64,000 bases of DNA from Streptomyces sp. NBC_00425 (GCF_036030735.1 NZ_CP107928.1:5208001-5272000), one strand, 5' to 3'; counted from the first letter of the stretch, positions 47,272 through 57,007 are shown. Program-made: numbers and translations. The notes: a model not told the origin generated them from the letters alone.

Positions 47272-48750
47272 TCAGGACGTCGCCGGCACGTCTCCCGCTC
47301 CCGGCGTATCCGGCGGAGGGGTCGGCGCCCCCGGCAGCCGGACCGTCGCCACCGTGCCACCGCCGTCCGCCCGCTCCAACGTGACCTGGCCGCCCGCCTC
47401 TTCCACGGTGCGGGCGACGATCGACAGACCGAGACCGGAGCCGGGGAGGGCCCGCGCGTCGGGGGAGCGCCAGAAGCGGTCGAAGACGTGCGGGAGTTCG
47501 TCGGCCGGGATGCCGGGGCCGTGATCGCGGACGGTCAGCGTCCCGTCGACGAGACGGACCTCGATCGTGCCGCCCTCGGGGCTGAACTTCACCGCGTTGT
47601 CCAGGATGTTGACCACCGCCCGCTCCAGCGCGGCCGGCTCCGCCCGGGTGTACCAGGACTCCAGCGACGCGCTGATGGTCAGCTCAGGACCGCGCAACCG
47701 GGCCCGGCGCAGCGCCGACTCCACGGTGTCCTCGAAGGACACCACCTGCACGCGCTCGCCGCGCTGCCCTTCCGAACGGGACAGTTCCTGGAGGTCGCCG
47801 ATGAGTGACGCCAGCTCGGTCATCTGCGCCTTCACGGAGGCGAGGAGCGCCTTCCGGTCCGCTTCGGGGATCGGGCGGCCCGTCTCCTCACTGCGGGTCA
47901 GGAGCTCGATGTTGGTGCGCAGCGAGGTCAGCGGGGTGCGCAGCTCGTGCCCGGCGTCCGCGATCAACTGCTGCTGCAGTTCCCGGGAGTCGGCGAGGGA
48001 GGCGGTCATCGAGTTGAAGGAACGGGAGAGCCGGGCGATCTCGTCGTCGGTCTCGTCCTCGACGGGGATCCGGATGCTCAGGTCCTCCGTCCTGGCCACG
48101 TGTTCGACGGCCTCGGTGAGCTTGTCGACGGGCCGCAGCCCCGCCCGGGCCACCGCCAGCCCGGCGGCGCCGGCTCCGACGACCCCGATACCGGAGACGA
48201 GGAGGAGCAGGAGGGCGAGGTCGTTGAGGGTGGACTGGGTTTCCTTGAGGGATACGCCGACCATGAGTGCAGCGCCCGCATAGACGTCGGGGTTGGGCCC
48301 AAATCCCACCATGATGGGTACGGTGCGTACCCGCACTTCGTTGCCATCGGTGTCGGTGCTGTCGTGGTACGAGCGCACTCCCAGCGTGGGGTCTGCCGCC
48401 ACCTGCCTGTCGTGGGTGGTCGTCTTCAGGACACCTGCGGAGTCGGAGAAGACGCAGACTGTGCCGTCCGCCTTCACCACCTGGATGTAGTAGTCCCTGG
48501 GCCGCATACTGCTGGACGGCTCGGTCACGCTCTTCGGGCAGGCGGCCAACAGGGCCGTGACCTGGTCTTCGTTCAGTCTGAAGTTGGCTGAGTCCAACTG
48601 CGTGTCGACCTGGTCGTACAGTTTCCCCTGGACGATGAACCAGCACGTCACCGAGACCGCCGCCACCGCGAACGCCACAGCGGCAGCGACCAGCATCGAC
48701 AGCCGGGCCCGGATGGGCAGGGTCCGCAGCCGCCGGACGACCCTGTTCAC
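47272..48750 (-). CDS. MprB-like sensor histidine kinase
   Basis: 492 residues: two membrane helices (about 18-40 and 165-188) around a 125-residue external sensor, a HAMP segment, the phospho-acceptor box [19 protein letters not shown] (His about 268) and an ATPase domain with [16 protein letters not shown] and [11 protein letters not shown] 48750 overlaps the regulator stop (GTGA). By domain order and the nearby HtrA protease it resembles the mycobacterial MprB envelope stress sensor. Probably responds to cell envelope damage. Confidence 0.88.
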   Translation of the reverse strand: MNRVVRRLRTLPIRARLSMLVAAAVAFAVAAVSVTCWFIVQGKLYDQVDTQLDSANFRLNEDQVTALLAACPKSVTEPSSSMRPRDYYIQVVKADGTVCVFSDSAGVLKTTTHDRQVAADPTLGVRSYHDSTDTDGNEVRVRTVPIMVGFGPNPDVYAGAALMVGVSLKETQSTLNDLALLLLLVSGIGVVGAGAAGLAVARAGLRPVDKLTEAVEHVARTEDLSIRIPVEDETDDEIARLSRSFNSMTASLADSRELQQQLIADAGHELRTPLTSLRTNIELLTRSEETGRPIPEADRKALLASVKAQMTELASLIGDLQELSRSEGQRGERVQVVSFEDTVESALRRARLRGPELTISASLESWYTRAEPAALERAVVNILDNAVKFSPEGGTIEVRLVDGTLTVRDHGPGIPADELPHVFDRFWRSPDARALPGSGLGLSIVARTVEEAGGQVTLERADGGGTVATVRLPGAPTPPPDTPGAGDVPATS

Positions 48751-49484
48751 TCGGCCCCGCCCTGTCGCAGCACATAGCCGACCCCTCGCACGGTGTGCAC
48801 GAGGCGCGGTTCGCCGCCCGCCTCCGTCTTGCGGCGCAGGTACATCACGTACACGTCCAGCGAGTTGGAGGACGGCTCGAAGTCGAAGCCCCAGACCGCC
48901 TTCAGGATCTGCTCGCGGGTGAGGACCTGGCGCGGGTGCGCCATGAACATCTCCAGGAGGGTGAACTCCGTGCGGGTCAGCTCGACCGGCCGCCCGCCCC
49001 GCGTCACCTCCCGCGTCGCGAGGTCCATCCGCAGGTCGGCGAAGGTGAGCGCGTCGTCCTCCTGCACCGCGCCCGCGCCGGACGTCGCCGCGTAGGAGCT
49101 GCGCCGCAGCAGGGCCCGGACCCGGGCGAAGAGCTCGTCGAGTTCGAAGGGCTTGACCAGGTAGTCGTCGGCGCCGGCGTCGAGCCCGGTGACGCGGTCG
49201 CCGACCGTGTCACGGGCCGTCAGCATCAGGATGGGGGTGGTGTCGCCCGCGCCCCGGATGCGGCGGGCCGCCGTCAGACCGTCCATGCGCGGCATCTGGA
49301 TGTCCAGGACCACCAGGTCGGGCCGGTAGGCCGTCGCCTTCTCGAGCGCGTCCGCACCGTCCACGGCGACCTGGGTGTCGTAGCCCTCGAAAGCCAGGCT
49401 GCGCTGCAGGGCCTCGCGTACCGCCGGCTCGTCGTCGACGATCAGGATGCGCTGGGTGTCACGGTCGCCTTCGGCGGGGCTCAT
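48747..49484 (-). CDS. MprA-like OmpR-family response regulator
   Basis: 245 residues. Receiver with acidic DDE near the N-terminus, phosphorylatable Asp in [12 protein letters not shown], Thr in LMLTARD and Lys in YLVKPF; then an OmpR winged helix ([24 protein letters not shown] ends with [12 protein letters not shown] and VRGVGYVLR). ATG 49484 with GAGGA upstream. Partner of the kinase whose gene overlaps by four bases. Confidence 0.9.
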   Translation of the reverse strand: MSPAEGDRDTQRILIVDDEPAVREALQRSLAFEGYDTQVAVDGADALEKATAYRPDLVVLDIQMPRMDGLTAARRIRGAGDTTPILMLTARDTVGDRVTGLDAGADDYLVKPFELDELFARVRALLRRSSYAATSGAGAVQEDDALTFADLRMDLATREVTRGGRPVELTRTEFTLLEMFMAHPRQVLTREQILKAVWGFDFEPSSNSLDVYVMYLRRKTEAGGEPRLVHTVRGVGYVLRQGGAE

Positions 49485-49609
49485 GGGCGTGGATTCCTCG
49501 GGTGCGGTGGGACGACGGGAGGCAGGTCGTGCTGAAGGTGGTGAGCGTCCTCAGCCTCGCACGGTTCCCGGCGGGCGCGTATGGAGCGGTCGGAGCGGGC
49601 GGGGTGTGA

Positions 49610-49816
49610 TCAGCCGCGCATCGCCGCGAGCCGGTTCAGCGGAACCTTGCGCACGTGCGGCCGGCCGGCCGGGGCGCGCAGGCCGGTGAGCTGCGGAGCC
49701 ACCTCCGGCGCGCGGGTCGACGGGGCCGGGGCGTGCAGCTCGTACGCCACGTCGAGGGCCAGGCCGAGGTCGGCCGCACCGAATCCGGTCACCGTGTGCG
49801 AAACCTGCTTGATCAT
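49610..49816 (-). CDS. Small protein between HtrA-like protease and two-component genes
   Basis: 68 residues (MIKQVSHTVTGFGAADLGLALDV-like start, then a Pro/Arg-rich tail). GGGAGCAC precedes the ATG by about six bases, a strong ribosome site, and the gene lies 30 bases after the protease stop on the same strand, so it looks real and cotranscribed. No membrane helix or known motif; function unknown. Confidence 0.6.
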   Translation of the reverse strand: MIKQVSHTVTGFGAADLGLALDVAYELHAPAPSTRAPEVAPQLTGLRAPAGRPHVRKVPLNRLAAMRG

Positions 49817-49846
49817 GACGTGCTCCCTGGCTCGGTCGGTGGGTGG

Positions 49847-51118
49847 TCAGCTGTCGGAGCCGCCGGCCCGCAGCGTGGCGAGGTCGGACTTGACGGTGTT
49901 GATCGGGATGGCGAACCCGAGGCCGACGCTGCCGGCGTCGGAGGAGGACGAGTCGGCCGCGGCGGAGTACATCGCGGAGTTGATGCCGATGATGTCGCCC
50001 GCGGCGTCGATGAGCGCGCCGCCGGAGTTGCCGGGGTTGAGGGAGGCGTCCGTCTGGAGCGCCTTGTACGTCGTGGTGGACTCGCCGGTGTCGCCGTTGA
50101 ACTGCCGGCCGCCGAACTGGAACGGCCAGTTGCCGTCCCCGCCGCTCTGCTGCTGCTGGCCCTGGCTCTCGTCGGTGGAGACGGTCACGTCGCGGTCCAG
50201 GGCGGAGACGATGCCGCTGGTGACGGTGCCGGTCAGGCCCTCGGGGGAGCCGATCGCCACGACCGTGTCACCGACCTTGACCCCGGCGGAGTCGCCGAGG
50301 GTCGCCGCCTTCAGGCCGGAGGCGTTCTCCAGCTTGATGAGCGCGAGGTCCTTCTTGCTGTCCGTGCCGACGACCTTGGCGGTGTACGACTTGCCGTCGC
50401 TGGTCGTCACCTTGATCGAGTTCGCGCCGGATATGACGTGGTTGTTGGTGACGACCTCGCCGCCGCTGGTGATGATCACGCCGGACCCGGTGGACGTCCC
50501 GTTGCTGAGCGTGGCGCTGACCTCGACGACGCTCGGGCTGACCGCTGCCGCGATGGTGGCCACGTCGCCCGTCTTGCTGGAGGGCACCACGCTGGTGGTG
50601 GTGGAGGTGGCGACCACCTCGTCCTTGCCGGTCAGCTCCTGGATGCCGTAGGCGGTGCCGCCCCCGATGGCGGCCGCGACGATCGCCACCGCGGCGAGCA
50701 GCGCGAGCGGACCGCGGGTGCGCTTCTTCCTGGCGTGCGGAGCGGGCTCGGCGGCCGGGGGAGCGAGAAGAGCGGTTCCACCGCCGTGGCCACCGTAGCC
50801 GCCGTGACCATGGTGTCCGCCGTGTCCGTCGCCGCCCGGGGCCGCCGGGGCCTGCCATCCGGCGGCGGGGTCGAGTGCGGGCTGCTGCGCGGTCTGCTGC
50901 TGCGGGACCGGCTGCCGCGCGGTCTGCTGCGGGTCGTGCGCGGCGACGGGCCGGTGAGCGGGCGGGGGAGGCCACTCCGGGTTCACCGGGGAGGCGGCCG
51001 ACGGGGAGGGGGTCGCCGGCGACGGGGCCGCCGGGGAGGAGGCGTGCTGCTGGGCGCCCTCGTACGGGGCCTGGTACGGGTTCTCGTACTCGCCGCTGCG
51101 GCGGATGCTCTCGGTCAT
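49847..51118 (-). CDS. Membrane-anchored HtrA-type (S1C) serine protease without PDZ
   Basis: 423 residues: a 130-residue Pro/Gln/Gly/His-rich cytoplasmic part, one membrane helix (LALLAAVAIVAAAIGGGTAYGI, about 137-158), then a trypsin-like S1C domain with His in VTNNHVI (about 226), Asp in KKDLALIKL (about 258) and Ser in NPGNSGGAL (about 362). It ends at the protease domain, so the PDZ domain of DegP/PepD proteins is missing. Likely degrades or cleaves misfolded envelope proteins. ATG 51118; weak ribosome site. Next to the MprAB-like pair, as PepD is in mycobacteria. Confidence 0.88.
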   Translation of the reverse strand: MTESIRRSGEYENPYQAPYEGAQQHASSPAAPSPATPSPSAASPVNPEWPPPPAHRPVAAHDPQQTARQPVPQQQTAQQPALDPAAGWQAPAAPGGDGHGGHHGHGGYGGHGGGTALLAPPAAEPAPHARKKRTRGPLALLAAVAIVAAAIGGGTAYGIQELTGKDEVVATSTTTSVVPSSKTGDVATIAAAVSPSVVEVSATLSNGTSTGSGVIITSGGEVVTNNHVISGANSIKVTTSDGKSYTAKVVGTDSKKDLALIKLENASGLKAATLGDSAGVKVGDTVVAIGSPEGLTGTVTSGIVSALDRDVTVSTDESQGQQQQSGGDGNWPFQFGGRQFNGDTGESTTTYKALQTDASLNPGNSGGALIDAAGDIIGINSAMYSAAADSSSSDAGSVGLGFAIPINTVKSDLATLRAGGSDS

Positions 51119-51147
51119 GGAAGGAAGCTTGTCGCTCGACCATGAGA

Positions 51148-51169
51148 GCTCCCTGAGTGCTCCCTGAGA
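51148..51169 (-). promoter_or_regulatory. 11-base direct repeat upstream of the HtrA-like gene
   Basis: On the minus strand CTCAGGGAGCA and CTCAGGGAGCT stand in tandem (51169-51159, 51158-51148), about 30 bases before the start codon. Eleven-base direct repeats are the usual binding form of OmpR-family regulators, so this is a candidate site for the neighbouring response regulator. Confidence 0.6.
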
Positions 51170-51275
51170 AGCCCGGCAGAACCTCGTATGCCCGATATAA
51201 AGCCGGACGCGACGGCGGCGCGAGGTCTCTCAGACAGGTCTCATGAAGGCTGCCCGGGCACGGCCCAGGCGCTGT

Positions 51276-52307
51276 TCACGCAGGCTGCTCGCAGCCGCAG
51301 GACCGCCGTGCCACCAGACGGGAGGGGAACACCTTCAGGCGCTCGCGCCGGGAACCCGCGACCCGCAGACCGTCGTCCAGGACGAGGTCGACGGCGGCCC
51401 GGGCCATCGCCGAGCGGTCCGACGCGATCGTTGTCATGGGCGGGTCGGCGAGGGCCGCTTCCTTGATGTCGTCGAAGCCGATGACCGCCAGCTCGCCGGG
51501 GACGTCGATGCGCAGCTCGCGCGCCGCACGCAGCAGGCCGATCGCCTGGTCGTCGGTGGAGCAGAAGACGGCCGGCGGCCGGTCCGGGCCCGCCAGCAGC
51601 TCGAGGGAGACGCGGTAGGCGTCGTAGCGGTTGTAGGGGGCCTCGAAGAGCCGGCCCTCCGTGCTGATCCCGGCCTCGTCCATCGCGCGCCGCCAGCCCT
51701 CGACGTGGTCGGAGACCGGGTCGCCGACGGAGGGGGTCTCGGCGGTTCCGCCGACGCAGGCGACGTACGGGTGGCCGTGCTCCAGGAGGTGACGTACGGC
51801 GAGCTGGGCGCCGCCGAGGTCGTCGGTGACGACGGCGACGTCGTCGATGGCCTCGGGACGTTCGTGCAGCAGCACCACGCGCGCGTCCCAGGCGTCGATC
51901 TCGGCGGCCGCCTGGTCGTTCAGTGCGTGGCTGACGAGGATGAGGCCGGAGACCCGCATCCCGAGGAAAGCCCGCAGATAGTGGACCTCGCGCTCGGCGA
52001 CGTAGTCGGTGTTGCCGACCAGCACCATTTTCCCGCGCTCGGAGGCGGCCTGCTCGACCGCGTGCGCCATCTCGCCGAAGAACGGCTGACGGGCGTCCGG
52101 GATGATCAGGCCTATGAGGTCGGTGCGTCGGGACGCCATCGCCTGGGCGACCCGGTCGGGCCGGTACCCCAGCTCCTTGATGGCGGCGAGGACACGCTCG
52201 CGCGTGGCCGGGGCGACCGGCCGGGGTCCGTTGTTGATGACGTAACTGACGACGGCGGTCGAAGTCCCCGCCAGTCGCGCCACGTCATCCCGAGTCACCT
52301 TTGCCAC
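51276..52307 (-). CDS. LacI-family transcriptional regulator
   Basis: 343 residues. N-terminal helix-turn-helix [40 protein letters not shown], then a periplasmic-binding-like sugar domain with [21 protein letters not shown] and [20 protein letters not shown]. The start is GTG 52307, with TAGACT six bases upstream and no ribosome site: a leaderless message. No sugar genes are adjacent, so the target and effector are open. The C-terminus ends [10 protein letters not shown], an unusual Cys pair. Confidence 0.88.
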   Translation of the reverse strand: MAKVTRDDVARLAGTSTAVVSYVINNGPRPVAPATRERVLAAIKELGYRPDRVAQAMASRRTDLIGLIIPDARQPFFGEMAHAVEQAASERGKMVLVGNTDYVAEREVHYLRAFLGMRVSGLILVSHALNDQAAAEIDAWDARVVLLHERPEAIDDVAVVTDDLGGAQLAVRHLLEHGHPYVACVGGTAETPSVGDPVSDHVEGWRRAMDEAGISTEGRLFEAPYNRYDAYRVSLELLAGPDRPPAVFCSTDDQAIGLLRAARELRIDVPGELAVIGFDDIKEAALADPPMTTIASDRSAMARAAVDLVLDDGLRVAGSRRERLKVFPSRLVARRSCGCEQPA

Positions 52308-52340
52308 GCGCGGAGTCTACGCGGATGGACCGGCTCTGGG

Positions 52341-52381
52341 CAGGGCGTGAAGAACCTTCTGCTTGCGGAAGCAACGCCCTG
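52341..52381 (-). terminator. Hairpin after glnR
   Basis: CAGGGCGT / ACGCCCTG outer stem with an inner TGCTT-GCGG-AAGCA hairpin, between glnR and the LacI gene, both minus strand. T run weak. Confidence 0.5.
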
Positions 52382-52413
52382 TCCGAGCAGGTGTGAGGCC
52401 TACTGGCGGGTAC

Positions 52414-53202
52414 CTACGCCTCCGCCGAGACCTCGGTGGCGTCCAGGGCGGACACGTTGTCTGCCTCGTCCGTCTTTGCCCGCTCCGGCCGGTCCGTCTT
52501 CGCCGTGGTCTCGTCCGTGGAGCGCTCCCCCTTCTCAGGGGTAACGAATCGATAACCGACGTTGCGGACGGTTCCGATCAGCGACTCGTGCTCCGGGCCC
52601 AGTTTGGCCCGCAGCCGCCGTACGTGGACGTCGACCGTGCGGGTGCCGCCGAAGTAGTCGTAGCCCCAGACCTCCTGGAGCAGCTGTGCGCGCGTGAACA
52701 CCCGGCCCGGGTGCTGGGCGAGGTACTTCAGGAGCTCGAACTCCTTGAAGGTGAGGTCCAGGACCCGCCCCTTCAGCTTCGCGCTGTAGGTCGCCTCGTC
52801 GACCGACAGGTCGCCGTTGCGGATCTCCATCGGGGAGTCGTCGTTGACGATCTGCTGGCGGCCCATGGCCAGCCGCAGCCGGGCCTCGACCTCGGCCGGT
52901 CCGGCGGTGTCCAGGAGCACGTCGTCGATGCCCCAGTCGGCGGTGACGGCGGCGAGGCCGCCCTCGGTCACGACGAGGACGAGCGGACAGCCCGGCCCGG
53001 TGGAGCGCAGCAGCTGGCACAGGCTGCGCACCTGGGGCAGGTCGCGACGCCCGTCCACGAGGATGACGTCGGCGCCCGGGGTGTCGACGAGAGCGGGGCC
53101 TTCCGCCGGGGCCACGCGCACGTTGTGCAGCAGCAGGCCGAGGGCCGGCAGTACTTCCGTCGAGGGCTGGAGAGCGTTGGTCAGGAGCAGCAGAGAACTC
53201 AT
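52414..53202 (-). CDS. glnR: Nitrogen-response regulator GlnR
   Basis: 262 residues. The N-terminal receiver-like domain ([21 protein letters not shown]) lacks the acidic cluster and the Lys of true receivers, as is known for GlnR, which acts as an unphosphorylated dimer. The C-terminal winged helix is typical OmpR type ([51 protein letters not shown]). An acidic tail of about 40 residues follows. It controls ammonium uptake and assimilation genes. ATG 53202 with GAGGAGGA upstream. Confidence 0.9.
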   Translation of the reverse strand: MSSLLLLTNALQPSTEVLPALGLLLHNVRVAPAEGPALVDTPGADVILVDGRRDLPQVRSLCQLLRSTGPGCPLVLVVTEGGLAAVTADWGIDDVLLDTAGPAEVEARLRLAMGRQQIVNDDSPMEIRNGDLSVDEATYSAKLKGRVLDLTFKEFELLKYLAQHPGRVFTRAQLLQEVWGYDYFGGTRTVDVHVRRLRAKLGPEHESLIGTVRNVGYRFVTPEKGERSTDETTAKTDRPERAKTDEADNVSALDATEVSAEA

Positions 53203-53434
53203 ATGTCTGGTTCCTCCTCGGTCCCTGCGTGGGGTCCCTCCCACGCTTGGGGGCGGTGGGGGAGTTCTTGCGGCACTGCGGCTGTCACGGCACTGCTCTG
53301 CGTTCCCGGGGCCCGTACACCCACGTTCACCTGGCGTTTCCCGCTCGGTGTCCGCTCGTATACAACGCGTCCGAAAGCACGAAAGGACCCGGGGGCTGCG
53401 CTGCCCGAGTCCTCTGTCCAGCAGAATAGCCCAC

Positions 53435-54274
53435 ATGAGCAGCGGTCCGGCAGGTCATGTGGTGCGTTCCACCGTTCGTCCGAATTGCGAGACGGGCACC
53501 TCCGCACCATTGCGGACGTTTCTGCCCACCGCCGACGGGGTTTCCATCGATTTCGTATACGAACCGGGTGCGGTCGTATACGACGCCGACGGGTCATCCG
53601 CCCGACATCCGGTGTTCGTCGTCGCACACGGGTTCACCGGCGACGTGGACCGGCCGCACGTACGGCGGGTGGCGTCCGTCCTCGCCCGGTACGGCGCCGT
53701 CGTCACCTTCTCCTTCCGCGGGCACGGCCGCTCCGGCGGGCACTCGACGGTGGGCGACCGCGAGGTCCTCGACCTGGCCGCCGCCGTCGACCGGGCGCAT
53801 GCGCTCGGGCACGCGCGCGTGGTGACCGTCGGCTTCTCCATGGGCGGCTCGGTGGTCCTGCGCCACGCGGCGCTGCACCCCGGGACGGTCGACGCCGTGG
53901 TCTCGGTGAGCGCCCCCGCCCGCTGGTACTACCGCGGCACGGCCCCCATGCGCCGGCTGCACTGGATGGTCACCCGCCCCGAGGGCCGCCTCGTCGGCCG
54001 CTACGGCTTCCGCACCCGCATCCACCGCCGTGACTGGGACCCGGTTCCGCTGTCCCCGGTGCAGGCGGTCCCGAGGATCGCCCCCACGCCGCTGCTGATC
54101 GTGCACGGCGACCGGGACGGCTACTTCCCGCTCGACCACCCCCGGATGCTGGCGGAGGCCGCCGCCGGACACGGCGAACTCTGGGTGGAGCACGGCATGG
54201 GCCACGCCGAGCACGCGGCCGGCGACGGCCTGCTGGCCCGCATCGGGGACTGGGCGGTCGCCCGGGCGGGCTAG
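53435..54274 (+). CDS. Alpha/beta hydrolase
   Basis: 279 residues. HG oxyanion loop [10 protein letters not shown], nucleophile elbow VGFSMGGSV, acid in [12 protein letters not shown], and the catalytic His near the end in GMGHAEHA. A serine hydrolase acting on an ester or amide; substrate unknown. ATG 53435 has no ribosome site and CAGAAT lies seven bases upstream, so it may be leaderless. Followed by a MoaD-like gene after 36 bases; conserved neighbours but no clear pathway link. Two copies of TCGTATACGA fall inside codons 40-50. Confidence 0.85.
   Translation: MSSGPAGHVVRSTVRPNCETGTSAPLRTFLPTADGVSIDFVYEPGAVVYDADGSSARHPVFVVAHGFTGDVDRPHVRRVASVLARYGAVVTFSFRGHGRSGGHSTVGDREVLDLAAAVDRAHALGHARVVTVGFSMGGSVVLRHAALHPGTVDAVVSVSAPARWYYRGTAPMRRLHWMVTRPEGRLVGRYGFRTRIHRRDWDPVPLSPVQAVPRIAPTPLLIVHGDRDGYFPLDHPRMLAEAAAGHGELWVEHGMGHAEHAAGDGLLARIGDWAVARAG
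53553..53583. repeat. Paired palindrome TCGTATACGA
   Basis: The perfect 10-base palindrome occurs at 53553-53562 and 53574-53583, 21 bases apart (two helical turns), with a near-copy TCGTATACAA at 53356-53365 in the glnR-hydrolase gap. Possible operator; see findings. Confidence 0.5.
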
Positions 54275-54310
54275 CCTGACCGTGTACACAGCCGATCGAT
54301 TGAGGAACCC

Positions 54311-54565
54311 ATGCCCCAGGTCACGGTGCGCTACTGGGCCGCCGCGAAGGCCGCGGCCGGCATCGCCGAGGAGTCGCAGGAAGCGGCGACGCTCGCCGAG
54401 GCGCTCGACGCCGTACGCGAGCGACACCCCGGCGAACTCGTGCGTGTCCTGCGGCGATGCTCGTTCCTCGTCGACGGTGACCCCGTGGGCACCCGCGAAC
54501 ATGAGACGGTACGGCTGGCCGACGGCGGCACGGTCGAGGTGCTCCCGCCGTTCGCAGGAGGGTGA
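54311..54565 (+). CDS. MoaD/ThiS-family sulfur carrier
   Basis: 84 residues with the ubiquitin-like fold and the C-terminal Gly-Gly (LPPFAGG) that is adenylated and thiocarboxylated by MoeB/ThiF enzymes. MoaD proteins pass sulfur to molybdopterin synthase; others of this size serve sulfur transfer in other pathways, and no moa genes are here. ATG 54311 follows TTGAGGAA. Its end carries the ribosome site of the next gene. Confidence 0.85.
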   Translation: MPQVTVRYWAAAKAAAGIAEESQEAATLAEALDAVRERHPGELVRVLRRCSFLVDGDPVGTREHETVRLADGGTVEVLPPFAGG

Positions 54566-54566
54566 G

Positions 54567-55943
54567 ATGACCGACCAGCCGTACGACCATCAGGGTTACC
54601 CGGGCCACCAGGGCTATCAGGGCCAAGAGGGCTATCACGGCCACGAGGGCTATCAGAGCCACGACGGCCACCAGAGCCACGACGGCCACCAGAGCCACGA
54701 CGGCCACGAGGGCCACCAGGGGTACCAGGGCCGGCCGGACCACGATCCGTACGCCCAGCAGCCGCAGCCGCAGCAGGTGCAGCAGCCCCAGCAGGCGCAC
54801 CAGCAGGCGTGGCCGGGGCAGCAGCAGGGGTACGACGACCCGCAGGCGCACCTCCAGTACACGCAGCAGTGGCAGGGGCAGACCTGGGAGACGAGCGTCC
54901 AGCCGCCGGTCACCGCCGCGGACCCGGCCACGGCCGCCGAACCGGCCCGAACCGCCTACCTGCCGCCGCAGACGGGCGGGGCTCCCGCGTACGGGAACCC
55001 GCAGGCCGCCTACGGAGACCCGGCGGACGGGACGGACGGCCGACACGCTGCCGCCGCCCGGCCGGCGTCTCACGCCTCTCACACCTCTCACGCGTCCGCC
55101 GGGCCGGCGCCCGCCGTCGCGGTCTCCCAGCCCGCGGGCGGCACCGGCTCGGGCTACGGCCCCGCCACGATGGGCGGCAACGCCCGGGTCACCGACGCCC
55201 AGCGGGCCCGGCTGGAGGGCCGCTCGCCGATCATCGAGCCGGGCATGCAGCCGGCCGCGCTCACCGCGCTGCTCGGCCTGCTGCTCTCCGGCACGGCGGC
55301 GATCGGTTCGTACGCCCTGCTCGTCCCGCTCGTCGTCCTCCAGGCGGTGACGGCCGCGGGCTGGTTCCGGCTGAACGGCATGTGGCCCGCCCGGCAGGGC
55401 ATCGCCCTCGCCTTCCTGGGCGCGCTGGTCTCGGACGCGGTGCTCCTCGCCGCCGGACGGGAGCACGCGCCCGCCGCCATCCTCGGCACCCTGGGCGTCT
55501 GGGTCCTGCTCTGCCTCGTCCTGCAGCTGCGCTCGCACGCCGACCCCGACGAGCGCATGTACGGCCTGATGGCGACCGTCACCTCCAGTGCGCTGGCCGT
55601 CCTCGCCACCGGCCACCTCGGCGCCGATCCGGACGCGGTGTCGGTCGGCGCGGCCGCGGTGGCCGTGGCCGTCCTCGCCCGGGCGCTGCCGCTGCCCACC
55701 CCGGCCTCCGTCGTGGTGTCCCTGCTCGCCGCGGCGGGCGCGGGCATCGCGGTCGGCGGGATGACCGGTCTGGGCGCCGCGGGCGCTCTGCTCGGCGCGG
55801 GCGCGGCGGGCTGCGCGCTCATCGGCCACCGCGTCGCGAGCTACGACTACCCCTCCCGTTTCGTGCACTTCACGGCGGGCGTGGCCCTGCCGCTGGCCGC
55901 GGCGGCGCCCGCGGTGTACGTGCTGGGGCGGGCGCTGGCGTAG
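54567..55943 (+). CDS. Polytopic membrane protein with Gly/His/Gln repeats
   Basis: 458 residues. The first 215 are low-complexity: Gly-Tyr-Gln and Ser-His-Asp-Gly-His repeats (residues about 10-55), then Gln/Pro-rich. The last 230 form about eight membrane helices in pairs (ALTALLGLLLSGTAAIGSYALLVPLVVLQA ... ALPLAAAAPAVYVLGRALA). ATG 54567 follows GGAGGGTGAG, overlapping the MoaD end, so the two are coupled. The His-rich tail could bind metal; no family or function recognised. Confidence 0.75.
   Translation: MTDQPYDHQGYPGHQGYQGQEGYHGHEGYQSHDGHQSHDGHQSHDGHEGHQGYQGRPDHDPYAQQPQPQQVQQPQQAHQQAWPGQQQGYDDPQAHLQYTQQWQGQTWETSVQPPVTAADPATAAEPARTAYLPPQTGGAPAYGNPQAAYGDPADGTDGRHAAAARPASHASHTSHASAGPAPAVAVSQPAGGTGSGYGPATMGGNARVTDAQRARLEGRSPIIEPGMQPAALTALLGLLLSGTAAIGSYALLVPLVVLQAVTAAGWFRLNGMWPARQGIALAFLGALVSDAVLLAAGREHAPAAILGTLGVWVLLCLVLQLRSHADPDERMYGLMATVTSSALAVLATGHLGADPDAVSVGAAAVAVAVLARALPLPTPASVVVSLLAAAGAGIAVGGMTGLGAAGALLGAGAAGCALIGHRVASYDYPSRFVHFTAGVALPLAAAAPAVYVLGRALA
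54657..54710 (+). repeat. Three 18-base coding repeats
   Basis: AGCCACGACGGCCACCAG at 54657-54674 and 54675-54692, third copy 54693-54710 with one change; encode Ser-His-Asp-Gly-His-Gln/Glu. Confidence 0.9.
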
Positions 55944-56080
55944 GAAGCCGGCGTAAGGAGGTAAGAGCGGTAAGGGTCTGTCACAGGTGATCGACAATCC
56001 GGCGGCGGGCCTTTCCCCAAGGGTTACCTTGAACCGTTGTCAGTGAACTGTTCAGGTCGTCCGGTGGGGGAATATCCGTC

Positions 56081-56818
56081 ATGCGTGCACTCCGCATACT
56101 TGTGGTCGTCGTCGTGATCCTGGGCGGCCTGTTCGTGCTGGCGGACCGTCTCGCCGTGAACTTCGCGGAGGGCGAGGTGGCCGACAAGCTCAAGGCCAAC
56201 GAGGGCCTCGCCGCCACCCCGGACGTGTCCATCAAGGGCTTCCCGTTCCTCACCCAGGTCGTCGGCGGCTCACTGGACGACGTCGAGGTGGGCATCAAGG
56301 ACTACCAGGCGGCGACCGGCACCAGCGGTCGGACGATCCGCATCGGCGACCTCCAGGCGAACATGAAGGGCGTCGAGTTCTCCGGCGACTACAGCTCCGC
56401 GACCGCCACCAGCGCCACCGGCACTGCCTCGATCACCTACGCCGAGCTGCTGAAGACGGCCAAGGCCGAGCCGACCGAGGTGGTGCGGGGCGTCACCGCG
56501 AACGTCGTCGGTCTCTCGGACGGGGGCAACGGCAAGATCAAGGTCGCCGTCCAGGCCACCGTGCTCGGCACCAAGCTGCCGCAGCCCGTGTACGTCCTGA
56601 GCACGGTCACCGTGCAGGGCGACACCGTCCGCGTGCACGCCGACTCGCTGCCGAGCTTCGGCGGGGTGCGGGCCGCCGAGAACGAGGCGCGCTTGATCAC
56701 CGACTTCCAGCAGAAGATCGACGACCTGCCCGGCGGCATCAAGCTCGACAAGGTCCAGGCGGGCAAGGACGGCGTCGAGATCTCGGTGAAGGGTTCGAAC
56801 GTCAGGCTGGCCGGGTAA
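56081..56818 (+). CDS. LmeA-family (DUF2993) lipid-binding protein
   Basis: 245 residues: one N-terminal membrane helix (ILVVVVVILGGLFVLADRLAV) and a DUF2993 domain built of strands and helices (VSIKGFPFLTQVVGGSLDDVEVGI is the family hallmark, with the K-G-F-P-F-L-T motif). LmeA of mycobacteria binds phospholipid and supports lipomannan growth; the Streptomyces proteins are assumed to act at the membrane's outer face. ATG 56081; the ribosome site is distant. A palindrome TGAACTGTTCA lies at 56044-56054. Confidence 0.8.
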   Translation: MRALRILVVVVVILGGLFVLADRLAVNFAEGEVADKLKANEGLAATPDVSIKGFPFLTQVVGGSLDDVEVGIKDYQAATGTSGRTIRIGDLQANMKGVEFSGDYSSATATSATGTASITYAELLKTAKAEPTEVVRGVTANVVGLSDGGNGKIKVAVQATVLGTKLPQPVYVLSTVTVQGDTVRVHADSLPSFGGVRAAENEARLITDFQQKIDDLPGGIKLDKVQAGKDGVEISVKGSNVRLAG

Positions 56819-56833
56819 GGCTGGACACTGACG

Positions 56834-56878
56834 GACGAACCGCCGGTCGACGAACCGCCGGTCGACGAACCGCCGGTC
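56834..56878. repeat. Three perfect 15-base tandem repeats
   Basis: GACGAACCGCCGGTC is repeated three times head to tail just after the DUF2993 stop, with a partial fourth. Non-coding on either strand as far as I can judge. Confidence 0.85.
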
Positions 56879-56969
56879 GACGGGCCGTCGACGGATGAAC
56901 CGCAGATGGACGCCGGCCGTCCGACAGGCGAGACGCGACCGTCCGCGCGGCAGAGCTGACGACGGATAC

Positions 56970-57007
56970 AAGCGCCCGGAACCCGTGTCCCCACGGTCCG
57001 GGCGCTT
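56970..57007. terminator. Terminator downstream of the DUF2993 gene
   Basis: AAGCGCCCGGA / TCCGGGCGCTT 11-bp stem, with a second CCGTG/CACGG pairing in the loop. Confidence 0.75.
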
